A DNA stretch of 64,000 bases from Enterococcus columbae DSM 7374 = ATCC 51263 (GTDB lineage: Bacteria; Bacillota; Bacilli; Lactobacillales; Enterococcaceae), in assembly GCF_000406925.1 (NCBI RefSeq), contig NZ_KE136347.1, positions 794,913 through 858,912 on the forward strand, read 5' to 3'. The notes under the pieces are model-generated. The model saw only the letters and a program-made list of their open reading frames with translations, did not search any database and was not told where the DNA came from. The position numbers were made by a program, and so were the translations under genes. Of the stretch, positions 6,257 to 15,745 are shown in pieces. Position 1 is the first letter of the stretch. Each line of letters opens with the position of its first letter.

Positions 6257-7678
6257 TTAAAAATCCTCCTTATTTAATATTTTAACTGCTTGCACTATAT
6301 TTTTAACAGATATATCAATATCTCCATCGCATTGTTTATTTGCCTGGTCAATTGCACTTATTGTATTTTTATCTAAAATTTCTTGAGTTATTTTGTCATA
6401 TATTTCTTTAGCTGCCCCACCAGTACGTTCAATAGGCAAACATACTAATCCATGCTCTTTAGATAACTCATATTCGTCCATAACCCCACTTGCAATGTCT
6501 TCTGCTTCCTTATTACCAAAAAGAAATATAGCTATACCACAATTTTCAATCATCTGCTCTCTATTTTCTTTATACAGCTGATCTAAATCAATCCCTAATG
6601 AACTATTTTGAGGAAAAGGCATAAACGTCAAAAAATCATTTATTTTTGCTTTGTGATTCAAACAAAAATCTGCAACACCATTTAATATAAATTCTCCTAC
6701 ACCTTTTCCATATCCATTAACAATGCGATAACCATTCTTCGATAGTTCAAAAGATAATTTATGAATAAAATTTTGAGCGGTTTCATGAGAATAACCCGGA
6801 TAATTGTATGCACTGCCTGAAATAAATATTGTTTTCCTTCTAAATCTATCGACAAGAGTGCTTAATAATTCGGTAATTTCATCATATCTATTTACTAAAT
6901 ATGTAAAAATACCATATCTATTTAAATCTTCAATTTGTAGCTCCTGTTTTGCTTTTTTGTATTCATAATCCTCATCAGTATTTTGGACTCTTTTCATAAT
7001 ACAATAATGCTTTCTCGTATTCTTTTCATCGAGCAATACCCTTAATCTTCCAATTACATAGTTAAAGTTTGGATCTTCAAAACTAAATCCTAAAAATAGA
7101 AATGTCTTGGTAAGCAAATCTCCTTCTAAAACTTCTCTGAATAATTTTCTTTTGTTATATCCAAATTCTTCATAATCACTTCTTGTTAGTACTGCGTCTT
7201 CAGGAGATTCTACATCGCCATGCAATTTATATACTATTGCATCAAAATCATGATTTGTACCTCTTAATTGTTCATCCTTTGTTTTTATATAAGGCTTTTT
7301 CATATTATCTTCTAAAGCTTTTTCAATTAACTTATCATAATTAGTTGTCCAAAAAGTGTAAATCGGTAACTGTGATAATAATTTATGGTTTTCAGTAGGT
7401 TTTACTAATTGAGAAAATTGACCTTTGATCAAGTCATCTATCGATGTTCTTTTTTTTGAATTAGAATAATACTGAGCCAAGTTAACCAAATCATTTTCTT
7501 TTTCAACATCTAGTCCAATTTCTTCTGCAGGTTCTTTTAGAAGTTCTTTCCAACTACAAAATCCGGCAGGAATTGATAGTCCTGCTCCAATAAATGCTCC
7601 TAATTCATCACTTTTAATAGCTTTTTCAATTTCTCTAATCAAATCTTTTTTTGATACTTCACCTTTAATAATGAGCAC
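6257..7678 (-). CDS. thsA: Thoeris ThsA, SIR2-SLOG NADase effector
   Basis: 473 residues. The N-terminal SIR2 domain shows [30 protein letters not shown] and [12 protein letters not shown]. The C-terminal SLOG domain (from about 285) begins [13 protein letters not shown] and continues with [10 protein letters not shown]. Length and motif order agree with type I ThsA, which degrades NAD+ when its SLOG domain binds the cyclic ADP-ribose signal, causing abortive infection. Asn and His of the SIR2 active site (TTNYD, KLHGD) are present, so it should be active. The start is uncertain: GTG at 7678 lies very close to AAGGAGGAG, and an ATT two codons later would have better spacing. Confidence 0.92.
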   Translation of the reverse strand: MLIIKGEVSKKDLIREIEKAIKSDELGAFIGAGLSIPAGFCSWKELLKEPAEEIGLDVEKENDLVNLAQYYSNSKKRTSIDDLIKGQFSQLVKPTENHKLLSQLPIYTFWTTNYDKLIEKALEDNMKKPYIKTKDEQLRGTNHDFDAIVYKLHGDVESPEDAVLTRSDYEEFGYNKRKLFREVLEGDLLTKTFLFLGFSFEDPNFNYVIGRLRVLLDEKNTRKHYCIMKRVQNTDEDYEYKKAKQELQIEDLNRYGIFTYLVNRYDEITELLSTLVDRFRRKTIFISGSAYNYPGYSHETAQNFIHKLSFELSKNGYRIVNGYGKGVGEFILNGVADFCLNHKAKINDFLTFMPFPQNSSLGIDLDQLYKENREQMIENCGIAIFLFGNKEAEDIASGVMDEYELSKEHGLVCLPIERTGGAAKEIYDKITQEILDKNTISAIDQANKQCDGDIDISVKNIVQAVKILNKEDF

Positions 7679-7686
7679 CTCCTCCT

Positions 7687-8022
7687 TTATTTTCTCGGTC
7701 CTAAGAATTTATCACCATTTAGATGAATCATATGGTCCGGCATATCCGCAATCCATACTTCCGTTTCCCAAGCTAAAGACTCTGAAAATTTCTTAAATGT
7801 TTTAAAGTCTAAAAATGCTGTTACATATATTTTCCCAGCAGAAACATTTTCTGTCATTTCTTCAATTTCTTTTATTCGCTTTGGCACCATTGCAGATATA
7901 CGTGTAATTATCTCTTTCACTGCTTTTTCTGTAAACGTGACCATCATTATATTTTTCGGCTTTCTGTATGAAATTTTTCGAACACAGCATTTATTACAAC
8001 ATATTATTACACTAATTCTCAT
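7687..8022 (-). pseudogene. C-terminal remnant of a BsuBI/PstI-type restriction endonuclease
   Basis: 111 residues. The last 75 or so ([48 protein letters not shown]) closely follow the C-terminal end of the PstI/BsuBI family as I remember it. The N-terminal DNA-binding part and the PD-(D/E)xK core of the roughly 320-residue enzyme are absent, and no partner methyltransferase is in view. AAGGAAGGTG precedes the ATG, so it may still be translated. The gap to thsA is eight bases, so it may be co-transcribed with the Thoeris genes. Confidence 0.7.
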
Positions 8023-8094
8023 GTAGCACCTTCCTTAAACATTGAGTAATCACGTAGTTGACTGCCAAACACCTAAAAGGTTCTTTTCATTCAA

Positions 8095-8804
8095 TTAAAG
8101 CAATGTTAGCATTATCACTGGATGGTCAGAAAATCCAATATGGCTAATCTCTATTTCTACATCCGCTGTTTTGATAGTTTCTGATACGAAAGCATAATCC
8201 CCAGGAACAGAGATCGGTTTATAATTACCTTTCTTAAGCCATACATCTATTAATCCAGTTTTCAGAAGAGCCTCAAGTCTGCTTTTATTGCGTTTATTAA
8301 TTGTATTGAAATCACCAATTAGAACCAGCTTATGATTTCTATATGTTTCTACAAAACAATCAAGTTCATTCCAAAAGACCTCATCATATTTTGGGGGTAC
8401 ATGCGTTCCATATACAACTAAGTCATTACATAATTTTACTGCATATGCTCTTAAATTCCTTTCATGTATTTGTTCAATGTGTTCGTAATCAATTCCCTCT
8501 GCTATAAAAAAACTGTCATTGATGGTCTTTTTGATGGATTTTCTGATGCTAATTTATATCCTAATCCTTCCATTTTCCCTTTAAAGTATGTTGCTTCTTT
8601 TGAATTAATATCGAATTCTTGAAGAACAATTATATCCGGTTTAGAAGTTAAATCTTCAATATATTGGAAAATACCATCGACATTAGGTGATTTATATAAT
8701 TTATCCCATTCTACAAGATACTTATTATTAAAATTTTTCTTGTATTCTTCCCGGTGATTAGCAGTACCACCAAAATCATTAATATTCAAATTCATTATTT
8801 TCAT
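8095..8804 (-). pseudogene. EEP-fold nuclease/phosphatase, frameshifted
   Basis: The first part (from an ATG at 8804) reads NLNINDFGG and IIVLQEFD, then hits a stop after a run of seven T near 8506-8512 (minus strand). Adding one T joins it to a second frame with VLIGDFNTIN, VPGDYAFVS and the terminal FSDHPVIMLTLL. The restored protein would be 236 residues with all EEP landmarks. It is distinct in sequence from the EEP gene at 1636-2373. The break is a single base in a homopolymer, so a sequencing error is possible. The best Shine-Dalgarno (GGGGAGGAG) also fits a TTG four codons upstream. Confidence 0.75.
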
Positions 8805-9177
8805 TTTGTAACACAAATATGATCTTCTCCTCCCCAAAAACAATTAAGTTAATTATTTTCTACATTATTATGAGTATACCGCTTATCTTCCGGCTTCATG
8901 GCACTAATAGGCAAAGCCAAGACGCATTGCTCCTTGAATCCATCCCTGCGCACATAAAACCTGTTATTATTCTCCATCATAATCTTTACATCTATCCTGT
9001 CTACTCAACCCTATGAAAAAATGCCCGTTATCTATTCTGTCAACTCAACCCTACCTTTTTTTAGCTCAAATTTCGCCCCAAAAGTATCCCCTCGATTTGT
9101 TTCCGCGTACGCATTATGGCACTTTAGGTTGAGTAGACAACTTGGATGTAATCTCGGAAACCCGCTTAAATAAAGGC
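8805..9177. other. Gene-free stretch at the island/core border with short repeats
   Basis: No convincing gene. The motif CTACTCAACCCTA occurs at about 8999-9013, a one-base variant CAACTCAACCCTA at about 9041-9053, and the reverse complement GGTTGAGTAG at 9127-9136. These short copies mark the border between the A+T-rich island and the core genes. No integrase or tRNA end was found, so an attachment site is not shown. Confidence 0.45.
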
Positions 9178-10545
9178 TTACAGCCTCGTAATCAATACTA
9201 CCGTCTCAACATGGTTTGTCATCGGGAATAGATCCACGGGTTGGACTTGTTGGGCGGCGTAGCCTAGTTCATTAAATAGGGCTAGGTCGCGGGCCATGGT
9301 GGCTGGGTTGCAGGAAATATAGACGATCTTTTCTGGATTCATTTCACAGCTAGCTTTAATGAAGCTTGGTGTTAGGCCTTTTCGTGGTGGGTCAACGAAA
9401 ATGACAGTTGGTTGAATACCGTCTTTTACCCATTGTGCCATGACAGTTTCAGCGTTTCCTGTTACATAGGTAGTGTTGGTTAGGCCGTTTAATTTAGCAT
9501 TTTTGATTGCATCCTGGACGGCATCGGCAACGACTTCCATGCCATAGACGTGCTTCACTTTATCCGCCACTGATAAGCCAATGGTTCCAATGCCAGAATA
9601 TGCATCAATGATTATGTCTTTTGCTGTTAATTTGGCAAAGTCATAAGCCGTTTGATAAAGGCGTTCAGCTTGGATCGTATTCACTTGATAGAACGATTTA
9701 GCCGAGATTTGATAGGTTTTACCTAGGAGTTGATCTTCAATGGTACTGCTACCATATAGGACTTGTTCGTGTTCGCCTAAGATGACGTTGGTTTTTTCTT
9801 CGTTTATATTTTGAATAATCGATACTACTTCTGGTAAGGCTTTGGCAATTTCTTGAGCGATTTGTGTTCCTTTAAAGAATTTGGTTTTGCGAGTAACCAA
9901 GACCACCATCATTTGGTGTGTGTAATGACCGCGCCGAATCACAATATGTCTTAAAAAGCCTTCGTGGGTCGTTTCGTTATAAGCTTTGACTTGGTATTTT
10001 TGTAAGATCTCGCGAATCGTTACAATCGCTTGGTCAATAGCTGGATCTTGGATGTAGAAGTTTTCGATTGGCATCAAGTCATGACTGTTTTTACGATAAA
10101 AGCCGGTTTGTAATTGACCATCAATTCTTCTAACTGGAATTTGGGCTTTGTTACGGTAGCCAGTCGGGTTGGTCATACCGATTGTTGGCAAGACAGCAAC
10201 GTCTGGCATTTTGGCAACTTTCTTCATTACGTTTTCGACCTGTTGTTGTTTGAAAAGCAGTTGTTTTTCATAGCTTAAATGGGCTAAAGGGGCAATTCCC
10301 GTTCGAATATAGCGCTCATCTGCGTTTTCAATACGATCAGGACTTTTCTTTAAAAAGTCTTTTACTTTAGCAAAGCCAAATTTATTGCCCACCTTAAGTA
10401 CGTGAATGGTCACTTTTTCTCCAGGTAAGGCATTTTCAATAAACAGTGGATAACCATCAACTTTAGCAATGCCCATTCCCTCATGCGTAAGGTCGATAAT
10501 GTCCACGGTTAGTTCTTGATTTTTCGTTACAGGATATTGATTCAT
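9178..10545 (-). CDS. rlmCD: 23S rRNA (uracil-C5)-methyltransferase, RlmCD/RumA family
   Basis: 455 residues. An N-terminal TRAM RNA-binding domain (about 10-65) is followed by the SAM-dependent methyltransferase core: DAYSGIGTIGLSVA for SAM, VDPPRKGL, the catalytic cysteine in YISCNPATMARDL, and a C-terminal NHVETVVLI glutamate. It methylates uracil C5 in 23S rRNA; Gram-positive members often serve both U747 and U1939. The CGGC iron-sulfur cysteines of E. coli RumA are absent (IAPLAHLSY stands there), as is usual for many Lactobacillales members. GAGGAGG precedes the ATG. Which uracil is modified is inferred from the family. Confidence 0.88.
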   Translation of the reverse strand: MNQYPVTKNQELTVDIIDLTHEGMGIAKVDGYPLFIENALPGEKVTIHVLKVGNKFGFAKVKDFLKKSPDRIENADERYIRTGIAPLAHLSYEKQLLFKQQQVENVMKKVAKMPDVAVLPTIGMTNPTGYRNKAQIPVRRIDGQLQTGFYRKNSHDLMPIENFYIQDPAIDQAIVTIREILQKYQVKAYNETTHEGFLRHIVIRRGHYTHQMMVVLVTRKTKFFKGTQIAQEIAKALPEVVSIIQNINEEKTNVILGEHEQVLYGSSTIEDQLLGKTYQISAKSFYQVNTIQAERLYQTAYDFAKLTAKDIIIDAYSGIGTIGLSVADKVKHVYGMEVVADAVQDAIKNAKLNGLTNTTYVTGNAETVMAQWVKDGIQPTVIFVDPPRKGLTPSFIKASCEMNPEKIVYISCNPATMARDLALFNELGYAAQQVQPVDLFPMTNHVETVVLITRL

Positions 10546-10674
10546 ATTTCCTCCTCAATTCGATAAAAAGATTGTTAAAAGTTTTTTGTTGATAAATTAT
10601 TTAGGCTGCCAATAAATTCAATCAATTACTTGCCCATAGCATCAATACAAAAACTTTTAAAAGTCTTATACAGT

Positions 10675-11433
10675 TTAATAGCTGACAAAGCCTGTTTGCA
10701 TCGCTTCGTTGTAAATACCATAAAAGCCTAGCGTTGTTGCGCCATTTGGGACCATCCCAGCGGCAATCCAGTTTTTATATTCTTCTGGAATTTCACTAAG
10801 TGGCGTAGTTGGTAAGTACAGGTATAGCTGATTGGCTCCAGCTAAGCCATGTGCATTCGTGTAGATGCGTTTGATACCATCAACAATTTCTTGACTGTCA
10901 ACTGGATTGGCGTAGGTTAATTCTTTGATTTTTAATACGTAAACGTTCGCGTTAAGCTGTTGAACTTGTTCAAAACTGCCAGCAAAAGTCGATAGATATT
11001 GCGTGCCATTAGGGTTGTCAGTCCCCACATCGCCCATATCCATATCGCTATACTGTCCGGTAAAGCGACCATCTGGCATTATTTTTAGGCCAGTTGACCA
11101 AGCACCGGCGCCACTTGAGAAAATGAATTGCTTGCCTTCAATTGATGCAAAGATTGTTTTAGCCGCAGGTGTTGAACTTTTTTCAGTGTTTGATGTCGTT
11201 TGTTCACTAGCACTAGCTGAAGATGATGTTACTTGTTTCTTGTTTTGACTACTGGTTGTCGTAGCCGTTTTTTCTCGTTGTTGCTTCGTCTTTTTCGTAA
11301 TAGCCTTTTTAGGTGTTGTTGATATTGTTTGAGAAGTTGATTGTTCTGAATTACTACCAACAAGATATAGCCCCCCTACAAAGAGCACTCCCATGCCAAT
11401 TAATGCAATAATGATTTTGCTTATTTTTTTCAT
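10675..11433 (-). CDS. Membrane-anchored surface protein with FSSGAGAWST domain
   Basis: About 252 residues. An N-terminal hydrophobic segment (ISKIIIALIGMGVLFVGG) without a lipobox cysteine should act as a signal anchor. A Ser/Thr/Lys-rich linker follows, then a beta-rich domain from about residue 100 with FIFSSGAGAWSTGLKI, DGRFTGQYSD and YLYLPTTPLSE. It is a paralogue of the next gene upstream. I chose ATG at 11433 because AAGGTG lies six bases before it; the frame is open nine codons further. The domain occurs in secreted proteins of streptococci and relatives; its function is unknown to me. Confidence 0.75.
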   Translation of the reverse strand: MKKISKIIIALIGMGVLFVGGLYLVGSNSEQSTSQTISTTPKKAITKKTKQQREKTATTTSSQNKKQVTSSSASASEQTTSNTEKSSTPAAKTIFASIEGKQFIFSSGAGAWSTGLKIMPDGRFTGQYSDMDMGDVGTDNPNGTQYLSTFAGSFEQVQQLNANVYVLKIKELTYANPVDSQEIVDGIKRIYTNAHGLAGANQLYLYLPTTPLSEIPEEYKNWIAAGMVPNGATTLGFYGIYNEAMQTGFVSY

Positions 11434-11523
11434 TTTTTTCACCTTATCATTTTTCATCAATATGCTTAGATTAATCGTAAATTTAAGTTGTTAAATTAGT
11501 CACCGTTAATCAACTAAAATTTA

Positions 11524-12294
11524 TTAGTATTCAACAAAAATACCTTCCATATCTCCTTGAATAACGTAAATTGGCAAAGTGCTGCTTCCTTCAGGCACTC
11601 GACCATTAGCAAAGCCAGCAAATGATTGTGGCAAACTAGAAATTGGCGTTCCAGGAAGATAAATTGCCATCCGATTATTCTTAGAGATTCCATAAGTTTC
11701 GGTATAATCATATTTCTGGTTTTCTTTAATTTCTGAGCTACCAATTGGATTTGCATATTGTAAGTTTGTAATGTCAACTTGATAAACATATTCATTTAAT
11801 TGGTATAAATTGGTAAATTGTCCTGATACTTGACTATACGAGACAGTACCACCTGGATAACCCGGACCCGTTACTCCCAGATCTGAGTCATGAAACACAC
11901 TAGAAAAAGTACCATTTGCCTTAATTGATAATGTCGTTGACCAACCACCAGCACCACTTGAAAAAATAAAATTCTTTCCATTCAATTCATCTAAAATCGT
12001 TGGTTGAACTGCAGGTTGCGTTTGTGTTGAAGTGGTTGTTTGTTTAGCTTCTGTTGCTTGGCTTGTACTTGTTTTTGTTTGTGTTGTTTGTGTTTTACTT
12101 TCACTGGTCGTACTAGTACTAGTCTTTGTTTTCTTTTTGCTTTTTTCTTTTGTTTGTGCTTTGGCTTTCTTTTTCACCACTTCGCTCGTTGAACTTGACT
12201 TCGCTTCCGTTTTTTTGTTTTGTTGACAGCCAGCAAGACCCAAGCTAGTCACTAAAAGAATAGTCATCATCCCATTTAAAACACTTTTTTTCAT
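11524..12294 (-). CDS. Lipoprotein with FSSGAGGWST domain
   Basis: 256 residues. A signal peptide with lipobox LAGC at about 20-23 marks it as a lipoprotein. A long Thr/Ser/Lys-rich linker follows, then the same domain as in its neighbour (FIFSSGAGGWSTTLSI, GTFSSVFHDSDLG, IYLPGTPISSLP). The ATG stands two bases after the stop of the BusR-like regulator gene, whose end supplies the ribosome site, so they share a transcript. The pair probably arose by duplication. An extracellular role tied to osmotic or c-di-AMP signalling is only suggested by the regulator next to it. Confidence 0.8.
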   Translation of the reverse strand: MKKSVLNGMMTILLVTSLGLAGCQQNKKTEAKSSSTSEVVKKKAKAQTKEKSKKKTKTSTSTTSESKTQTTQTKTSTSQATEAKQTTTSTQTQPAVQPTILDELNGKNFIFSSGAGGWSTTLSIKANGTFSSVFHDSDLGVTGPGYPGGTVSYSQVSGQFTNLYQLNEYVYQVDITNLQYANPIGSSEIKENQKYDYTETYGISKNNRMAIYLPGTPISSLPQSFAGFANGRVPEGSSTLPIYVIQGDMEGIFVEY

Positions 12295-12296
12295 AT

Positions 12297-12950
12297 TTAC
12301 CCCTCTTTTCCGGTTTCACCCGTAAATAATAATTCCATCATTTGTTTGGCTTGTTCGTTACCGACATAATAGATTACATCGCCTACCTCTAGTGTAAAAA
12401 TTGGCCCTGGCGAAAGATGCATTTCATCCTCGCGTTTGATAGCCATAATCGTCGCCTGGGTTCGATGCCAAAGATTTAATTGACCGATTGTACTGCCTTG
12501 TTCAGCAAAGGCTTCACTGACTACCAATTCATAGGGCACCAAGGATAAGCTGTCTTGTGTGCGTCTAGTTTCATTTTCTAATTTGGTTAATAATTCTAAG
12601 GTATGTTCCAAGGCTTCTTGTTGGTTTTTGATGCTATCTCGTAAATCATTTTTGGTTTGAGAGATGAGCTGTAAATTTTTAGAGCGCGCCAAAAAAGCCT
12701 GAGCCTTTTCTTTAGAACGGACATACACTCCACTACCATGGCGGACTTCAACGATTTCTAAATCGGCTAATAAGTTGACCGCTTTACGGGCGGTTTCTGG
12801 CGAGACCCCAAAATTACTAGCGATAGTGGTGCGTGCGCGGATCTTTTCTTCTTTTTGATATTTTCCATCAGCAATTCGTTGGGCCATCAACAAGGCAATC
12901 TCATGATAGCGTGATTCGCTGCGTTTATTTTTCGTTTTTATTTCTTCCAT
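12297..12950 (-). CDS. GntR-type regulator with RCK_C domain, BusR-like
   Basis: 217 residues. It has an N-terminal GntR winged helix (SPETARKAVNLLADLEIVEVRHGSGVYV), a central coiled coil (about 90-135) and a C-terminal RCK_C/TrkA_C domain (about 135-210, ending in VGDVIYYVGNEQ). This order is that of BusR, the c-di-AMP-dependent repressor of glycine betaine uptake in Lactococcus and Streptococcus. Here no busAB genes adjoin; the next genes are two surface proteins, so the regulated target may differ. GAGGAAG precedes the ATG. The c-di-AMP link is inferred from the family and from cdaA in the same window. Confidence 0.8.
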   Translation of the reverse strand: MEEIKTKNKRSESRYHEIALLMAQRIADGKYQKEEKIRARTTIASNFGVSPETARKAVNLLADLEIVEVRHGSGVYVRSKEKAQAFLARSKNLQLISQTKNDLRDSIKNQQEALEHTLELLTKLENETRRTQDSLSLVPYELVVSEAFAEQGSTIGQLNLWHRTQATIMAIKREDEMHLSPGPIFTLEVGDVIYYVGNEQAKQMMELLFTGETGKEG

Positions 12951-13222
12951 GTAGCTTCCTCGAATTCTAATATTCTGTCATTCATTGTTTTATTGTACCA
13001 TTTTTTTCATTTTTTCGGGGTATTTTCCTGGCAAATATTCGCTGTTTTGTCATTTTTAATGATGGATGAATGGCTAAGTATTGCAAAAATTTGTGACCGT
13101 CTTGAATCGATTTTTTACTTTTCTTCATCGCTTCAATATTGCACAACAGGATTTTCGCGTCTATGTAGGCTGGGGTATACTCCTAAATCCTCTTAAGCAC
13201 TCCTAAGCATCTCTAAACGGCG

Positions 13223-13256
13223 AAAAGGGCTTCTCCTAATTTGGAAAAGCCCTTTT
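13223..13256 (-). terminator. Terminator after dagK
   Basis: AAAAGGGCTT (13223-13232) pairs with AAGCCCTTTT (13247-13256); the run of T on the minus strand fits termination of the pcrA-to-dagK transcript. The rest of the 12951-13275 gap holds the regulator's upstream region, with no gene seen. Confidence 0.75.
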
Positions 13257-13275
13257 ACTATCCGTATGCTTTAAA

Positions 13276-14298
13276 TTAGCCGATCTTTTCATCGCCATCA
13301 ATGTCTTCATCACTTAGTTTTTCTACTTCTTTGATGAAGTCTTGACTAATTTCTTGATAGTTTTCTTCACCTACAACGGCCTGATCTGGAATTTCATCTA
13401 GATTAGCAAAAAATTCAATATGGTTATTTAAATTTTTAAAGGTCATCGGCGCATCGCCACCGTATTCCCCATCTAAATTAATCATTAATCGTTTGCCGTC
13501 TTCTGGTTCATGTACTCGTAAAAAACTAGTCTTTGTATAAATGACTCTAGGATCTTTAATATGTTTTCCACCATTCATCATCAAAGCTAATAAATGCAAT
13601 ATTTCTAATACATTGGCCGTTTTGACAATGATTAAGGTAAAGCGACCGTCATCTAGCTTGGCATCAGGAACGATTTGTTCAAAGCCCCCTACCGAATTGG
13701 TTAAGGCTAAGAAGAACATAGAGGCATTGCCAATATACTCGCCTTCATCGTATTCAAGATGCATTTTGATTGGTTTAATTTGTGGTAATAATTCGGCGCC
13801 TTTAGCTAAATATGCTAGGTAACCGAAGATACTTTTTAGCTCAGATGGGACTTCATAAGTTAATTCTGTAAGATGTCCCCCAGCTGCGATATTGATAAAA
13901 TAGGATTGGTCGGTTTGGCCGATATCCATGCGAATCGTTTGGTTTTTGGTAATAACCTCGGCAGCTTTGCGAATGTTATCGCGCGGAACCTTTAAGGCTC
14001 GTGCATAATCATTGGTTGTACCTGCTGGGATGATTGCCATTTTAGGTCGTTGTTCTAATTGTGCGATTCCATTAACGACTTCATTAATTGTACCATCGCC
14101 ACCTGCTGCAACAACTAGGTCAAAACCTGCTTTGCCAGCACGTAAGGCTTCGTTTTTAGCAGAGTCAGGTTCTGGCGTGGTTGCATAGGCACTTGCTTCG
14201 TATCCAGCTTGCTCTAAAACATCTAAAATATCCGCTAAATTGCGTTTTAGTGTTTCTTTACCAGAAGTTGGATTATATATGACACGTGCTCTTTTCAT
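13276..14298 (-). CDS. dagK: Diacylglycerol kinase
   Basis: 340 residues of the soluble DgkB/DagK type. It phosphorylates diacylglycerol released by lipoteichoic acid synthesis back to phosphatidic acid. The kinase signature GGDGTINEVVNGI is at about 65-77, followed by IIPAGTTNDYARAL and a C-terminal beta domain with MINLDGEYGGDAPM. The C-terminal 35 residues are acidic and probably disordered. It lies 16 bases after gatB, the usual order in enterococci, and ends before a terminator. Confidence 0.9.
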   Translation of the reverse strand: MKRARVIYNPTSGKETLKRNLADILDVLEQAGYEASAYATTPEPDSAKNEALRAGKAGFDLVVAAGGDGTINEVVNGIAQLEQRPKMAIIPAGTTNDYARALKVPRDNIRKAAEVITKNQTIRMDIGQTDQSYFINIAAGGHLTELTYEVPSELKSIFGYLAYLAKGAELLPQIKPIKMHLEYDEGEYIGNASMFFLALTNSVGGFEQIVPDAKLDDGRFTLIIVKTANVLEILHLLALMMNGGKHIKDPRVIYTKTSFLRVHEPEDGKRLMINLDGEYGGDAPMTFKNLNNHIEFFANLDEIPDQAVVGEENYQEISQDFIKEVEKLSDEDIDGDEKIG

Positions 14299-14314
14299 TT
14301 CTTGCCCTCTAACT

Positions 14315-15745
14315 TTAGCGTTTTGCTAATTCTTGTTGTAATAATTGGTTAACGACACCTGGGTTGGCTTGACCTTTTGTCGCTTTCATGATTTGGCCGA
14401 CTAAGAAGCCAACTGCGCGATCTTTTCCGTTTTTGAAGTCTTCTACTGATTGTGCATTGTTGTCTAAGACTTCATTAATCATTGGTAACAATTGCGCTGG
14501 ATCAGATAATTGAATCAAGCCTTTTTCTTTAACGATTACTTTTGGATCGCCACCGTTTTTGATTAATTCTTGGAAGACTTTTTTGGCAATCTTCGAAGAA
14601 ATAGTGCCATCAACGATTAATTGAATCATGCCAGCTAAGTTTTCAGGAGTTAGTTTAACTTGGTCTAAGGTTAATTTTTCACTGTTTAAGTAAGCGGAAA
14701 CCTCACCCATCAACCAGTTAGAGGCTAATTTAGCATCTGCTCCGTTTGCGATAGTTGCATCAAAGAAATCAGACATTTCTTTGGTTTGGGTTAAGACCAT
14801 CGCATCATATTCTGGTAAATCCAATTCGTTAATATAACGTTCGCGACGTTTAGCAGGCATTTCTGGCAAGCTTTGGCGAACCTCTTCAATCCAAGCATCA
14901 TCAATGACAAAGCGTGGAATATCTGGCTCTGGGAAGTAACGGTAGTCTGATGAACCTTCTTTTACCCGCATAAGAATTGTTTGATTCGTCTTTTCATCAA
15001 AGCGGCGAGTTTCTTGTTTGATTTCGCCTCCAGATAATAAGACACGCGCTTGACGTTTTTCTTCATAAGCTAAGCCTTTTTTAACGAAGGTCATTGAGTT
15101 TAAGTTCTTTAATTCGGTCTTTGTACCAAAGGCTTCTTGACCGTATGGGCGTAAAGAGATATTCGCATCACAGCGCATTGAGCCTTCTTCCATCTTCACG
15201 TCAGAAACTTCGGTAAATTGGATGATTGAGCGTAAAGCTTCTAAATATGCATAGGCTTCTTCTGGCGAACGCATATCGGCTTCAGAAACAATTTCAATTA
15301 ATGGGGTGCCTTGACGGTTTAAGTCGACATAGGAATAGCCTTCATTACCGTGCATGTTTTTCCCAGCATCTTCTTCTAGGTGCACCCGTTCAATGCGGAT
15401 TTTTTTCTTCTTACCTTCTACTTCAATTTCAATCCAGCCGTCATGTCCGATTGGTTGGTCAAATTGTGAAATTTGGTAGGCTTTTGGATTATCAGGATAG
15501 AAGTAGTTTTTACGGTCAAAGTGCGTGTCTTTAGAAATTTGGCAGTTTAAAGCTAGTGCTGCTTTCATCCCAAATTCTAAGGCACGTTTATTCATTACAG
15601 GTAAAACACCTGGATATCCCCAGTCAATTACGTTGGTATTGCTATTTGGCTCAGCACCAAAATGCGCAGGAGCTGGAGAAAAGATTTTTGAATCTGTTTT
15701 TAATTCAACGTGGACTTCAAGCCCGATGACTGTTTCAAAATTCAT
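14315..15745 (-). CDS. gatB: Aspartyl/glutamyl-tRNA amidotransferase subunit B
   Basis: 476 residues, full length for the family. It is the kinase and tRNA-binding subunit of GatCAB, which amidates Glu-tRNA(Gln) or Asp-tRNA(Asn). The opening [15 protein letters not shown], the [10 protein letters not shown] stretch, the [10 protein letters not shown] signature and the C-terminal YqeY-like helical domain are all visible. The start codon overlaps the gatA stop (TAATG), giving coupled translation. Confidence 0.96.
   Translation of the reverse strand: MNFETVIGLEVHVELKTDSKIFSPAPAHFGAEPNSNTNVIDWGYPGVLPVMNKRALEFGMKAALALNCQISKDTHFDRKNYFYPDNPKAYQISQFDQPIGHDGWIEIEVEGKKKKIRIERVHLEEDAGKNMHGNEGYSYVDLNRQGTPLIEIVSEADMRSPEEAYAYLEALRSIIQFTEVSDVKMEEGSMRCDANISLRPYGQEAFGTKTELKNLNSMTFVKKGLAYEEKRQARVLLSGGEIKQETRRFDEKTNQTILMRVKEGSSDYRYFPEPDIPRFVIDDAWIEEVRQSLPEMPAKRRERYINELDLPEYDAMVLTQTKEMSDFFDATIANGADAKLASNWLMGEVSAYLNSEKLTLDQVKLTPENLAGMIQLIVDGTISSKIAKKVFQELIKNGGDPKVIVKEKGLIQLSDPAQLLPMINEVLDNNAQSVEDFKNGKDRAVGFLVGQIMKATKGQANPGVVNQLLQQELAKR

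Noticed and set aside
8819-9016. Plus-strand ORF of 65 residues at the island border
   Set aside because: No Shine-Dalgarno and no recognisable motif; it partly overlaps the short repeats.
12032-12226. Valine/leucine-rich plus-strand ORF
   Set aside because: It is the complement of the Thr/Ser/Lys linker of the lipoprotein; composition explains the apparent hydrophobic segment.
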